Positions 25,901 through 35,832 of a stretch of 64,000 bases of DNA are shown one piece after another. The translations under genes were made by a program, and so were the position numbers. Position 1 is the stretch's first letter, and the number at the start of each line of letters is the position of its first letter. Origin of the DNA: Balanoglossus misakiensis. Taxonomy: Eukaryota; Hemichordata. Under the pieces are notes generated by a model that worked only from the letters and a program-made list of their open reading frames with translations, did not search any database and had not been told where the DNA came from. The DNA is taken from positions 8,184,001-8,248,000 of the forward strand of contig CM082579.2 in the NCBI GenBank assembly GCA_040954595.2, read 5' to 3'.

Positions 25901-27874
25901 TAGTGACTCACAATTCCACAGATCTACATGTAAAATGAGATGAATACTGTACAAGTTTGTCTGCATTTATGGCTGCAGTAAAACTGGTACAAAAAAAATT
26001 GCGAAAGGTGACACATCTGGGGATAATGCAGACACTGATGGTGCCAAGGGTAGGCTGATTGAATGATGCTGGCCCATTCTTTGTAATGATCGGGAACCTA
26101 ATCAGATGATAAGACACTGCAGCTGGCATATTACCATAGTTACGGGGAACTGTTCAATAAGGTCTAATGCAGGTCATTACCGGTACCATCAGCCAGATGA
26201 AATGTCCAAATAGCTTGGATGGAGACATGACCAATGGCAAATTAACTGAAGCATGTGCTCTTTATGAAATGTGTTTGGAAACTATCTCAATTGCTTGTAA
26301 TGAAATGTTAATGGTACACTCCGATGTGAAAAAAATGTGTTCACTTTATTTAAAGGTTAAGTATTGTTTTCAGCAGTGTGTACCATGGATTAATATCAAC
26401 CATTTTTCAAGGTATCTGAGTATTGTGTGCATAAAACCTACAGAATGGGAGAGTCAAAGGTCAATTCAATCCAGGTCCTGACATACAGTACAAGGTTATT
26501 AATTACAGAGTGACATAACCACAACTCCACACACTAAAACAGCCTGAGCAAGCAACCAGTGAGTTTACAAAGAATTATCATGTATTAAAACCACAGCAAG
26601 TTTTGTATTCAAACATACTTCTATACTCATTTGAATTTTATCCTGATTGCTATTTGTCTTGGAACAAATGGAGGTTAGGTATTTCAGTGCCCCAGGGTCT
26701 GGCACTATGTGTTGTCCTTGGAAGGCTACAACACGTTCATTTATTACATAATCAAACACGCAATTTTCTGCTTTACTTTTACGTATTAAAGACACTGCTA
26801 TATTGGAAAATGTATACGAATTTTAGAGATGACAACATCAAGAGTGCATTTGTGCAGCATACTGCTATGTAATATTATGCTTAGGACTACATATGGTTTT
26901 TGAATGGCTATTTTTAGAATGCGGGTTCACGTGAGTTTGTGGACAGCTAACCTTGCAAATGTTTACATGGCTTCTACAGTCACACTATTACTGTGTCTCT
27001 TCATAGAGGTACTAAGAGAGTACTTGTACCTCCATGAAGTTGATTTTTCTTTTGCAATGACTGTGCTTTGCTGGTAATTGAAGGACTAGAAAGGCTGGAA
27101 ATTTCATTTTGAACGCAGGCCATTTGTGTGTGCCATCGTGCACCACCACTGCATGTAGTGAGAAAGGCAATAAACAAATGTAACCAGTGGTGCAATGTAC
27201 ACGCTTGTCTGGAATTTATGAAGACCCCGAGGAAATCCTCGAAACTTTTGATACTTCGAATGATTTCGCTTGGCAGTGCAATTTAGCAACTGAACTCTGG
27301 ATGGTTTAAATGGTCAGTTCATACAGACAGGCGCTTACACTGCCAACAGTTCATTCATCCGGTACCAACTGCAAGAACACTGACACGCAATGCAAACAGA
27401 GTCAGATCATAGACTGCACTGAGTGAGAGGTACATGCAGTAGCATCACTCAGTACATTGTATTATAATGGATCGTTCGTTTGCGTTGATGGGCTGGTCTG
27501 AAAGTGTTTTGAATAGACATAAACAAAACAGCACCAATCTCACCTGGCCCATAGAATTTCTTTCCCCTCGTGACGTCAAAAACCCTGCCGTTGACCGCGA
27601 CAAGTACCCTGCCTTCATGTTTCTCCCCGCTACCTGTGTAGTCCTTCAGTTCCTCCAATGTAAAATCTCTCTTCTTCATCTTTGGAAGCGGCGGTGGTCT
27701 CGGCGGAGTTTCGTCGGGTTTCTCACGGCGCAGGATTTTATACAGAAGATAAATACAGACTGCAAGTAAAATCAAATTGAGTGGACTGGAAACTAATTCC
27801 ATAATGAATCCCTGGCTTTCTACATTTTCACCGCTGGCCTCGGAGCTCTGTTGAGTAGCTTCTGCTGCCGCCAT
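19980..27874 (-). CDS. PGRMC1: Membrane-associated progesterone receptor component 1-type heme protein
   Basis: Three exons, 27874-27544, 23272-23117 and 20086-19980, join in phase 1 each time and encode about 197 residues (human PGRMC1 is 195). The start MAAAEATQQ sits in a good context. A single transmembrane helix covers about residues 29-46, followed by a Pro-rich linker and a cytochrome b5-like domain from about residue 67. That domain contains [17 protein letters not shown] and [20 protein letters not shown], and the first Tyr of YGPGGPY corresponds to the heme-ligand Tyr of PGRMC proteins. The acidic C-tail ([11 protein letters not shown]) matches the family phosphosite region. The family binds heme, partners with cytochromes P450 and acts in the ER and other membranes. 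It may be a pre-duplication PGRMC1/PGRMC2 ancestor, so the symbol is approximate. Intron 1 carries a DNA transposon (23440-24784). Confidence 0.95.
23440..24784. mobile_element. PIF/Harbinger-like non-autonomous element, 1.35 kb
   Basis: Terminal inverted repeats of about 33 bases begin GGCC, continue with a run of 11-12 A, then GAGTTTTGTTTAGCGTCC. They occur at 23440-23472 and, inverted, at about 24752-24784, matching apart from A-run length. Flanking TAA at 23437-23439 and 24785-24787 is the 3-bp TWA-type duplication typical of PIF/Harbinger elements. The interior has a 12-G run, a T-rich tract and a CpG-rich right third, with no transposase reading frame. It lies in intron 1 of the PGRMC1-type gene. 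Confidence 0.8.
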
Positions 27875-28922
27875 TTTGCCTGAAAATCTAAACAAAGTGA
27901 CAGTGTGGTTAATAACAATTATCATCAAGTTGATTCTAGTTCTCAGCTCAGCTAAGTCCTATTTGGGCGAAATCCGTCCTTAAATCTAATATTCGTGTTG
28001 TTCGTATAGAGAATAAGGCCGTGTATACTGACACAAAGATTTTTTTCTATTTCAAAACAGTCACCGAATTCGAGGATTAAATGTTGTTTTGTATTAGTTT
28101 TGCGTAGCCTTTCTTTTGAGTCGACGATATTACATCTCGCGAGATCTCGAAGTGTGACCTAATTTTATTCTTGACCTTTCACCTGAACCAGGATAAATAG
28201 ATACACGTGGCCGAAAGTAGATGGCAGGGGAACGCTCCGATGAAAACGGTGTCTCGTTTCCGACCCGGCTTTTCTGATCTCTGTTGTATATGACTTATTT
28301 TCCACACCCTTCCTCATGATCGCGGTAAGCCACGGCTTGTCTTGTCACAGGGAGCCAAATATCGATATTTTCTCGTTGATATGGAGTAAATACCGATAAA
28401 CTAAAGAGTTTCGATTTTCGTTCGTTCGTTTGTTTGTTTGTTTGAATAACGATAAAATAAAGCATAAGACTTTCCTTGAAAGCCAGAATAGCCCGGGCCT
28501 ACTTGTACATTGATTACACCATTTGTCCTACTGAATCCGGCCGAGACATTTTCCTGGTACAAATAATGTGCATACCGTTGTGTTCAAGTCTGTCGTTGGT
28601 GGTGCACTTTTATACTCAACGTCGTGGCTGAATCACTCTACGCGATGACGGGGTCTGCCGCCTGCTTCAGCTTGCAGACGAAGATGCCTTCTCTTGTACA
28701 TTATGCTAGAGTTGGGGTTACCCCAGGTCACGTCACTAAACAAACCAACCGAACGTGAAAATATTTCCCTTCTCCCTAAAAGCCAATCAGAGAGAAAGCA
28801 TTGACTTGTTGTTGCACGCCGGGTCATTTTTTTAACTGGGCTACAATAATGTTTTTCTCGCATTTCGAGAACAAAATGGCAGGAAAAGATTTGGTAAAAC
28901 GCTAACGCACCATGAAAGTCCC
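27875..28922. other. Putative divergent promoter region
   Basis: About 1 kb lies between the start codons of the minus-strand PGRMC1-type gene and the candidate plus-strand small gene. It has more CpG than its surroundings, an E-box-like CACGTG at about 28205 and a TTCG/TTTG simple repeat near 28420-28444. No coding exon is seen. A shared promoter is an inference from the head-to-head layout. Confidence 0.4.
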
Positions 28923-30508
28923 ATGGCGCATGCCTACAATTTGCCATTTATTTGTGTCAAAGTTCTTACCCTGGAAGCTCTTGGGAGACGCAACGTCTTT
29001 CTCCCTCAGCTGCCGAACTGTCTTGACTCTACGATCCGATTTCAGCTGACCGACTCAACACAATATTTCCACTGGGATCTCAGTGACGTAGACGAAACAA
29101 TCGAGAATTACAAAATATACGGTATGTAGACACTTGTCCTGTCGATTAGCAATCAATTTTATCTTTGTTAGTGAACTTATTGCAGACTTTGTTCATCATT
29201 TTGCGGTGCACCGCATACCGTCATACACACACCACACCCCCCCTTTTCTTGAGGTGTATACCAGATGCTCATAGTCTTGTCGTTACTACCGCTTTGACAC
29301 CTCAAGTAATCTTAAATATATTTTGGCGTTGAGAAATGTACACCCTGTACTGATTTCACTGGGTCTTGAAGGCACAATTCACTGGCATCCGGCGTCGACG
29401 TATTGTATGTGCTGCCATGAAACTATGTAAAATGTATTTGGGAAATCACAAGAATGCGAACACTATCGACTAACATAACTGTCACAGTAACTCAATCTGA
29501 ATGTAGTTCAGTGGATGGATAGTGTCTCTTCTATATTATGGGAGCTATGGAGAAACCACCTACAGCGACCCTTCGACCCCGATTCGCAAAGAAAACAGAT
29601 GTTGTTTTCACCTCCACCCTTCAGCAACCCTGCCTGTTCTCCAAAAAGTGACATTCGTTAGATGCTAAATAGGATTTCGTCAAGGGGCCCGCCTCTTTCG
29701 GCCCGTGCTAGTTTTCTGGTACGCGCGTGTCAAGCGTTATCATGTTTCATTCATCGCGTTCATATTTTCTCAGATAACAGCGTAAAATATCATCTGACAT
29801 ACTGACACAGCCGAACGTGGTGCAGCCAGTCTGTGCATATAGCCTTTATTAACCTATATAACAAATATAACTGTACCCCGAAGAACTGCAGCTGGCGATC
29901 GTTTGAAGCACGAACAACTCTACATTTATCAATACCCACAAGAAAGCGAAGAGATCAAAATTAAAATTGGATAAAACATATGTTACAAAATGAAGAACCG
30001 AACCGCACTCAACGTTGAGATCTTCTTCTACTGTCCATGGAATAACATGCCTTAGATTTTACTTACCACCGAGTCACGATATTATCGTGGTGCGTTGAAA
30101 ATAATGCCATTTCAGTACGATAGCATCTTGAGCGATGTTGACCGAGATAATTAAATGCATATCGCATTAACACGGCAGTGTGTATAAAATGATAAAGGTT
30201 ATCAATGAGAGAAACGGATGCTAAAAAGACACGGGTATCAGCAAATCGAGAAAACACAAGGTTTGTATATTCAACCATACCCCCCTCCCACGCCCACACA
30301 CACACACACCCAAACCCATGTTTTAGGTCCCCGAATCGTTTAAAACGTGATACGGCTATGCATCAGACAATTAATTGAAATATATTTTTAATTTATTGAA
30401 GATATTTTTGTATCTCCAACAGGTAAAATAATGTTTGGGAGTCCCAGTCCTAATGATTTCAGCGATCATCTCAAGAAGCCTTCAACCACAAAAATTCTCT
30501 TCTCGTAA
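28923..30508 (+). CDS. Candidate two-exon small protein, unrecognised
   Basis: Exon 28923-29121 opens with ATG in a good context (CCCATGG) and ends in a consensus donor (G|GTATGT). A matching phase-1 acceptor follows at 30423 (CTCCAACAG|GT), giving a second exon 30423-30508 ending in TAA. The product would be about 94 residues. It is hydrophilic to mixed, with an acidic stretch (WDLSDVDETIENYKIYG) and no signal peptide or membrane segment. An AATAAA at 30507-30512 overlaps the stop codon, so polyadenylation would fall just before the DOMON gene start at 30564. I do not recognise the family. The coherent composition, compatible splice phase and head-to-head position with the PGRMC1-type gene are the only support. 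Confidence 0.38.
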
Positions 30509-30563
30509 TAAATTACATTCGTGCTTTTGAACTTTCCCCACACTTAACACAGAAACCATTATC

Positions 30564-33500
30564 ATGAATATCAGAGCAATCCTAACATTTCTGGTGATAT
30601 TCCTCGGCGTCGCCACCTCGTCCCATGAGCCAGATGGAGCAAATTGTGGAAAAACTGTTGGGTGCGTGACGTATCCTCACCGCTGCGTGGGACGAGCCTG
30701 TCAGGTATTGGTCACCTACGTCGAAGAGAGCGTGCAAGAAAGCAAAGATGCGGTTTCCATAGAGATGTTGGCAAAGACGAGCGGTTGGTTCGCACTTGGC
30801 TTTTCTTTGGATCAACACATGGTGAGCATCAGAAACCCTTTTGAAACCAAAAACCTACAATTTGGTTAAAGTACCATCTTTTTATTTTCAAGACTGCGAG
30901 GAAGTATGAATAACTGACAACGTATTATTAAATTTTAAATGTTAGTTGACAGTAGATTGAATGAATACAAAGAAAATGCTACTATGAGTTTTGTGAAAAA
31001 AAGTGGTACACGACAATTTTGTACAAAGTGGGGAATTAGCTCAGATGGTAGAGCGCTCGCTTAGCATGCGAGAGGTACCGGGATCGATACCCGGATTCTC
31101 CAGAAATATTTTGCTTCATGCTGAATAGTTTCATCATTTATTTCAAAAGTTATGACTTTTTTTCTTATTTTCGATTTCTGCATCGTGTACGTAACATGAC
31201 GGGGAATTAGCTCAGATGGTAGAGCGCTCGCTTAGCATGCGAGAGGTACCGGGATCGATACCCGGATTCTCCAGTTAAAGTTTTTCTGAATTCTGAAAAG
31301 TCCCATGAAAATATTTTGTTAAGTTATGACAGTTTATTGTTTTTTATTTGTGGTACTTATCTTAGTCCCCAGGATGATTTGGTGTCGTTTTTTTTCACCT
31401 AGGGTCAAGATGACGTCTACACATGCGTTGTTAACTCATCGGGGAAGGTTGAACTTCGACACTATTACAACTTTGGACGCGGGAATTTTCAGTTCCCTCT
31501 GGTAAGTCTGTATGCATTTTTGAAATCAAGTTGACAAGAAAAGTTCAGTGGATTTCGTCAAATAACCCGAATTTAACTAACGTCATTTAAATACAGACAA
31601 AACATGCGTGACAAAGCTAGATTACATTAAAGGGCGACGATCGTCTTATGCGCATGTTGGCACCACGTTCACTCCAGACAGTGATCGTTGCCAAACCAAA
31701 GACTCTGGTTACAAAAAAATGTATGCTATGTATAGTTGATGCCATACGGCAGTGTGCTGTCCTAACAACAGACGAGATGGCAGCGACCACAGCATGTGTA
31801 AAACGAAAAATAGCATCTGAGCTTATTCCCCGTTATGCTAAGTGTAAGATACACAAATCAAAAATAATAAACTATCATAACATTTGCAAAAATAAAATTC
31901 AAGAAACTCTTCAGCATGAAGCAAAATGTATCTGGAGAATCCGGGTATCGATCCCGGTACCTCTCGCATGCTAAGCGAGCGCTCTACCATCTGAGCTAAT
32001 TCCCCGTCATGCTATGCACAAGTTACACAAATCGAAAAAATATCATATTTAGCAAAAGAAAAGTTTAAGAAACCTTTTAGCAAGAAGTAAAACGTTATCT
32101 GGAGAATCCGGGTATCGATCCCGGTACCTCTCGCATGCTAAGCGAGCGCTCTACCATCTGAGCTAATTCCCCTGCATATCATCTAAAATAGACACGTCTT
32201 GTACTCAAAAGATTCTAAACAGTGTGTGAACAACTGATGCAAAGTATGCTCAATGAGACAATAGATAAGAATAATAGCGACCGAGTTGTTTGCCCGGGGT
32301 GATCGATATCAACAGTAACTCGTATGTAGGCCAGGGAGATGGTTACTTACCGAAATATTTGTGGATATATTACCAGTAATATTGGGCAAATCCAGATACT
32401 CGTGTACCCTATTTAATTTCACCCCATATCTCCCTAGCACGGCGTGAGTCGTTTCCAAGGCGGTTATCAAGATGGCTATCTGTGGTGTCGTTTTACCCGT
32501 CTCAAAACCGTGCCGGACAGGAGAAAGAAGAAGGTTCATGACCTCAACCGCGAATGCTACTTTCTACTTCCAGTCGGAGAGGTAGCACCGGACGGTATGA
32601 AGTTTTCTTGTTTTTAAGTTGCCGCCTCCACAAGTTGACACCAATGGGTTTCTTACATCAACAGCAGATAAACATGTACTAGTACTATTATTAATGATCA
32701 TTTTATTCGTCTGGTGTAAATATTAAAAACAGACTCCTGATTAATATTTAAACAAGTAAAAGACAAAGAAGTATTTTAAGACATAATTATGATTCACCTC
32801 TGTGTGACACAGGCTGTGTTGCCAAACCGAACAATATGTGCTTCAACATACATGTATATTGTATATGTATATACAGAGCAGAAACAGTGTCACTGTCTGT
32901 GCGATTTTAATCCGAAACCACTGCCTTTTCAAAAGTGGTGTCCTGCTAACTGGAAGTGCTGCATGTTGCTTGACCTATTTTCCATGCATCCGCGTCACCC
33001 ATTATCTGTGGATTCACATAATACAGCAAACATCCTAATACCCATTTTTGTCGTTTCGTAGTGTTGACTCCTTCCCTTTCCTCTTTGTGTTTGTTGAAAT
33101 CTAGGCACATTGCTAAAGCACGACCCTCTTCCGCGCGTTTCGAAATCCAAGGCGTACATTCGGTTTAAAAACGAGGTGATCGAGGCCGTGAAGAGCCATG
33201 ACCCGGATGACCACGACCCAAATGATAATTTCAGATATGCGAATGCGAAGAATCGTTCAGCGGTGGCTGTCGGCTCATCAGGTGCGAATAAACCCAATAT
33301 CAGACTACGTGCAATAGTATAAGCTGCAGAGATGCGTTCATGTTCTCTGTGCGTTATCGTTCTGCTGTTGTAGCGATCGCGGCAATCGCGACAGGAACGG
33401 AACAACCAACAAATGCATAACCTATCTCTACATGTGATTTAAATTTAGAGGCCTTGTAACGCATAGCTGGCTATATGCATCTAGCGTTGACTTTGCATTG

Positions 33501-33569
33501 TTATTTTTTTACACAGACTTGGTTATGCTCATCTGCTGTGCCCTGGTATATTTGCTACGACTAAAGTAA
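30564..33569 (+). CDS. Secreted single-DOMON protein 1 (FRRS1-like domain) with C-terminal membrane tail
   Basis: Five exons, 30564-30821, 31403-31501, 32438-32594, 33105-33281 and 33517-33569, splice in phases 0, 0, 1, 1 to about 247 residues. An N-terminal signal peptide (about residues 1-20) is followed by one DOMON domain to about residue 170. The domain has the Cys pattern GC...C...AC, the GWFALGFSLDQHM motif and DGYLWCRFTR. Exon 1 ends exactly on the Met codon of that motif, and this Met is a likely heme ligand by analogy with cytochrome-type DOMON domains. The tail LVMLICCALVYLL is hydrophobic and ends the protein, so it is a GPI signal or a short anchor. FRRS1-family DOMON domains are extracellular, and heme or sugar binding is typical. 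There is no cytochrome b561 part, so it is not a complete ferric reductase. Introns 1 and 2 contain tRNA-Ala genes. The gene converges on the BTB gene only about 100 bp away. Confidence 0.85.
31030..31102 (+). tRNA. trnA-AGC: tRNA-Ala (AGC), copy 1
   Basis: A 73-nt cloverleaf with acceptor GGGGAAT/ATTCTCC, D arm GCTC...GAGC, anticodon arm CTCGC TTAGCAT GCGAG (anticodon AGC) and T arm CCGGG ATCGATA CCCGG. A TTTT Pol III terminator follows within about 10 bases. It lies in intron 1 of the DOMON gene on the same strand. Confidence 0.96.
31201..31273 (+). tRNA. trnA-AGC: tRNA-Ala (AGC), copy 2
   Basis: Identical to copy 1, 171 bases downstream start to start, with a T5 terminator at about 31281. 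The spacer and flanks are related to those around the minus-strand copies. Confidence 0.96.
31814..31832 (-). pseudogene. Truncated tRNA-Ala 5' fragment
   Basis: Read on the minus strand, it begins GGGGAATAAGCTCAGATG and then leaves the tRNA sequence. This is the first 18-19 bases of tRNA-Ala with one substitution, preceded by the same spacer type (ending CATAACGGGG) that precedes the intact copies. It sits at the next repeat interval (173 bases) of the minus-strand array, so it is a broken third unit. Confidence 0.7.
31933..32005 (-). tRNA. trnA-AGC: tRNA-Ala (AGC), copy 3
   Basis: Same 73-nt sequence on the minus strand, with TTTT within about 10 bases after its 3' end. It lies in intron 2 of the DOMON gene, antisense to it. 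Confidence 0.96.
32100..32172 (-). tRNA. trnA-AGC: tRNA-Ala (AGC), copy 4
   Basis: Same 73-nt sequence on the minus strand, 167 bases from copy 3, with a T4 run about 10 bases after its 3' end. With copy 3 it forms a tandem pair that mirrors the plus-strand pair across DOMON exon 2. Confidence 0.96.
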
Positions 33570-33672
33570 TAGTGCAATGTGGAAACATATTAGCGATTCA
33601 GTGTGCTGTCACTTGTGTGTGGAAGTGTGTTACCCGTGGTCATATAAACCACATAAACCATGTATAAAACTG

Positions 33673-35832
33673 TTACTCATCGAGAAGATATTTGTGGATA
33701 TTGAAAAACCGAGGTTCGCTTCCGCGCAAGCACGCTTGCGGCAGGTATCCGTGTCTGACGTGGTTTCTTCCAGTGTCGAGGTCGACGACGATAACAGTTA
33801 CATTCGAAGTAGGGTTATCATTTGGGCAATCCTCAGCTTCTTGGTCGGAAATGGTGAAGTGTAACTCATTCTGCCGAATGAGCACCGAGGGAGCGGCGCT
33901 GAATTCGGGGAGGGTCCAGCTCGGCGGGCTCGCGCGGCTCACCAGTTCCCAACCGCTTGTCGGCCCGGAGCCGTCATCGCATCGGTACACCTCCGCACAA
34001 ACTGTTTCGCCGTCTGAGTAGCGACACGGCGACACTGATAAGGTAGCCAGATGCAACACCTGATCGCGCGAAAGCAACCAGAGAAAGCGCCTCTCGACTT
34101 GAGATAGTTCCAAAGCAGAGTCCACCCGCCACTCCCCAGTCGCGATGTTGTACTTGTGGACTGGAACGGTGACGTTCGCATCGGCGTCCTGCTCGAGTTC
34201 ATGTGTTGGGGAAACGCTGGATGACAGAGCATAGATACAATCACGAGATGCTGCGAGGCTAACGCTCCCTCCTTTCTCCACCGCTGGAGGCGACAGTTCT
34301 TCGTATTCGTCAGAGTCCAAATTGTACCTCTGAAAATTCATAACCGTCCTCTCTTTTTGAGAACCGCTTACGGAGTATACAAAATATACATCAGCTCCAA
34401 GAAATGCGCCCGACCACTCCTCGAAACTTTCGAATTCGGACCCGGGAGATATTAAGGGCGCCCCCTCTGTCAAAGCCCGGTCTTCGAAGTTGTACATCCA
34501 CACCCTGCCCAGTGATGTGACGTAAAGACACGTCACTGTCATCGGAAAGACACATTTAATAAATTCGCCGGCAGCTAGAGATGGACACGGAAGATTGAGT
34601 GCATCCCTTGTAGCATAGTTTTCAGCAATATATCCCAGGGATAATGAATGCGTGTTCAGACAGCAGCTGACATCGCGATAGCACCGCGGTGGAACTCTCT
34701 GCCGAATTTCGATTTTCTCAGAATAGTTACCGAAGAAATAGGTAACGAGTCTGTCGAGGAGTGGGCTGGACTCGGGAAATTCTCGTGCGTCGCTACGTAT
34801 CAGCTCTTTCTGGGGAACGTATGGAAAGCGGACGAGAGCAAGTAACCGCGTAAGCGAATGTCTGCGACCGTGCGCATCCTTGCGGGTCCATCGCATCACA
34901 GCGTCATACACGAACTGTTCGTTGTCTGCGACCAGCGAATCGAGTTCAAGAAGCCCGGCTAACGCGTCTGGCTGCAGTTCAAGAAACTGATCGCACGTGG
35001 ACACCTCGGCAAAATTATCGCTGATGACCTTTCTCGTTGAAGACGCCAGCCGCGAACACCCAATTTGTGTTGCGAACTGGTACATGTCCACTTGGTCGCC
35101 CAAATCGCCCAGGTACCGCTGAACGAACGCACAGCAGTGCTCTTCGACGTCATCAAACTGATAGCGAACGGCGGTCGCCAGTAAACGACATACGATTTCC
35201 ATATTGAGGTGCAGAACTCCCGAGTAACAGTAGTTTACTAAAATGCGCATGATATCGGGATCGGCGTCTTCTATTTCTACCGTTCTTTGGTGGCTTTCTT
35301 GCAGGTTGGAGTGGGTTAGCATATCTCGGAAGTATTCGTTACACGCGGACAGCACAACGCGGTGGCAGGGAATTTCCTCGCCCTTGCAAACCAGACAGAC
35401 GTCAGTCGACGCCAGTTTACCGCCTTCCAGAAGAAGCTTCTCAAAGTTTTTGATCACAGAGGGGGTGTTACCGAAACACGCCGCTTCTCCCCTGTCACTG
35501 TTCACGAAGTTGCCGTGCTCGGTACTTTTGCTGCCCACACTTTCAAACGACCTGTTGATGGACTCCGTGTCGTCTGACGCCGAAGGCATATTGGAGGGGG
35601 GATCGTCTGCGGCTGACGGCGAACCGTGGCGGTGATATTCTCCGCTCCCCTGAAAGCACACTGGCATATCGGTGAATAATTCCTGTGCTCTGAGCGTCTG
35701 GAGGTTCTTCGTGACCCTGTCAGCATGCTGCAAATCCTGGATTGCCTCCCCATTTTCGCTGAAATTTATCACCACTTTCGAGTAGTAGCTGACGTCTGCT
35801 GCAGGAGACCGGAATCCTGAAAAATGCGCCAT
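33673..35832 (-). CDS. BTB-BACK-kelch (KLHL-type) protein, apparently single coding exon
   Basis: An open frame of 719 codons from the ATG at 35832, chosen for its strong context (AATATGG). An in-frame ATG at 35859 is weaker. A complete BTB domain lies at about residues 128-242 (STDVCLVCKGEEIPCHRVVL, VNYCYSGVL), followed by a BACK domain to about residue 370. The C-terminal ~320 residues look like a degenerate kelch-type beta-propeller. Family members act as substrate adaptors of Cullin-3 ubiquitin ligases in the cytoplasm. The substrate here cannot be told. Oddity: residues ~32-70 (HADRV...LR...LFTDMPVCFQG) resemble the first third of a second BTB domain, followed by a Ser/Asp-rich linker. 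A good acceptor (TTTTTCAG|G) at about 35818 means an upstream 5' exon with another start is possible. The gene converges on the DOMON gene ending at 33569. Confidence 0.88.
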   Translation of the reverse strand: MAHFSGFRSPAADVSYYSKVVINFSENGEAIQDLQHADRVTKNLQTLRAQELFTDMPVCFQGSGEYHRHGSPSAADDPPSNMPSASDDTESINRSFESVGSKSTEHGNFVNSDRGEAACFGNTPSVIKNFEKLLLEGGKLASTDVCLVCKGEEIPCHRVVLSACNEYFRDMLTHSNLQESHQRTVEIEDADPDIMRILVNYCYSGVLHLNMEIVCRLLATAVRYQFDDVEEHCCAFVQRYLGDLGDQVDMYQFATQIGCSRLASSTRKVISDNFAEVSTCDQFLELQPDALAGLLELDSLVADNEQFVYDAVMRWTRKDAHGRRHSLTRLLALVRFPYVPQKELIRSDAREFPESSPLLDRLVTYFFGNYSEKIEIRQRVPPRCYRDVSCCLNTHSLSLGYIAENYATRDALNLPCPSLAAGEFIKCVFPMTVTCLYVTSLGRVWMYNFEDRALTEGAPLISPGSEFESFEEWSGAFLGADVYFVYSVSGSQKERTVMNFQRYNLDSDEYEELSPPAVEKGGSVSLAASRDCIYALSSSVSPTHELEQDADANVTVPVHKYNIATGEWRVDSALELSQVERRFLWLLSRDQVLHLATLSVSPCRYSDGETVCAEVYRCDDGSGPTSGWELVSRASPPSWTLPEFSAAPSVLIRQNELHFTISDQEAEDCPNDNPTSNVTVIVVDLDTGRNHVRHGYLPQACLRGSEPRFFNIHKYLLDE

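Noticed and set aside
30553-30563. In-frame splice from the small gene exon at 29121 directly to DOMON gene 1
   Set aside because: An acceptor and frame exist, but the signal peptide would become internal, which makes no sense for a secreted protein.
31648-31974. 108-codon plus-strand frame in DOMON intron 2
   Set aside because: Runs through the truncated and intact tRNA units, and the composition is not protein-like.
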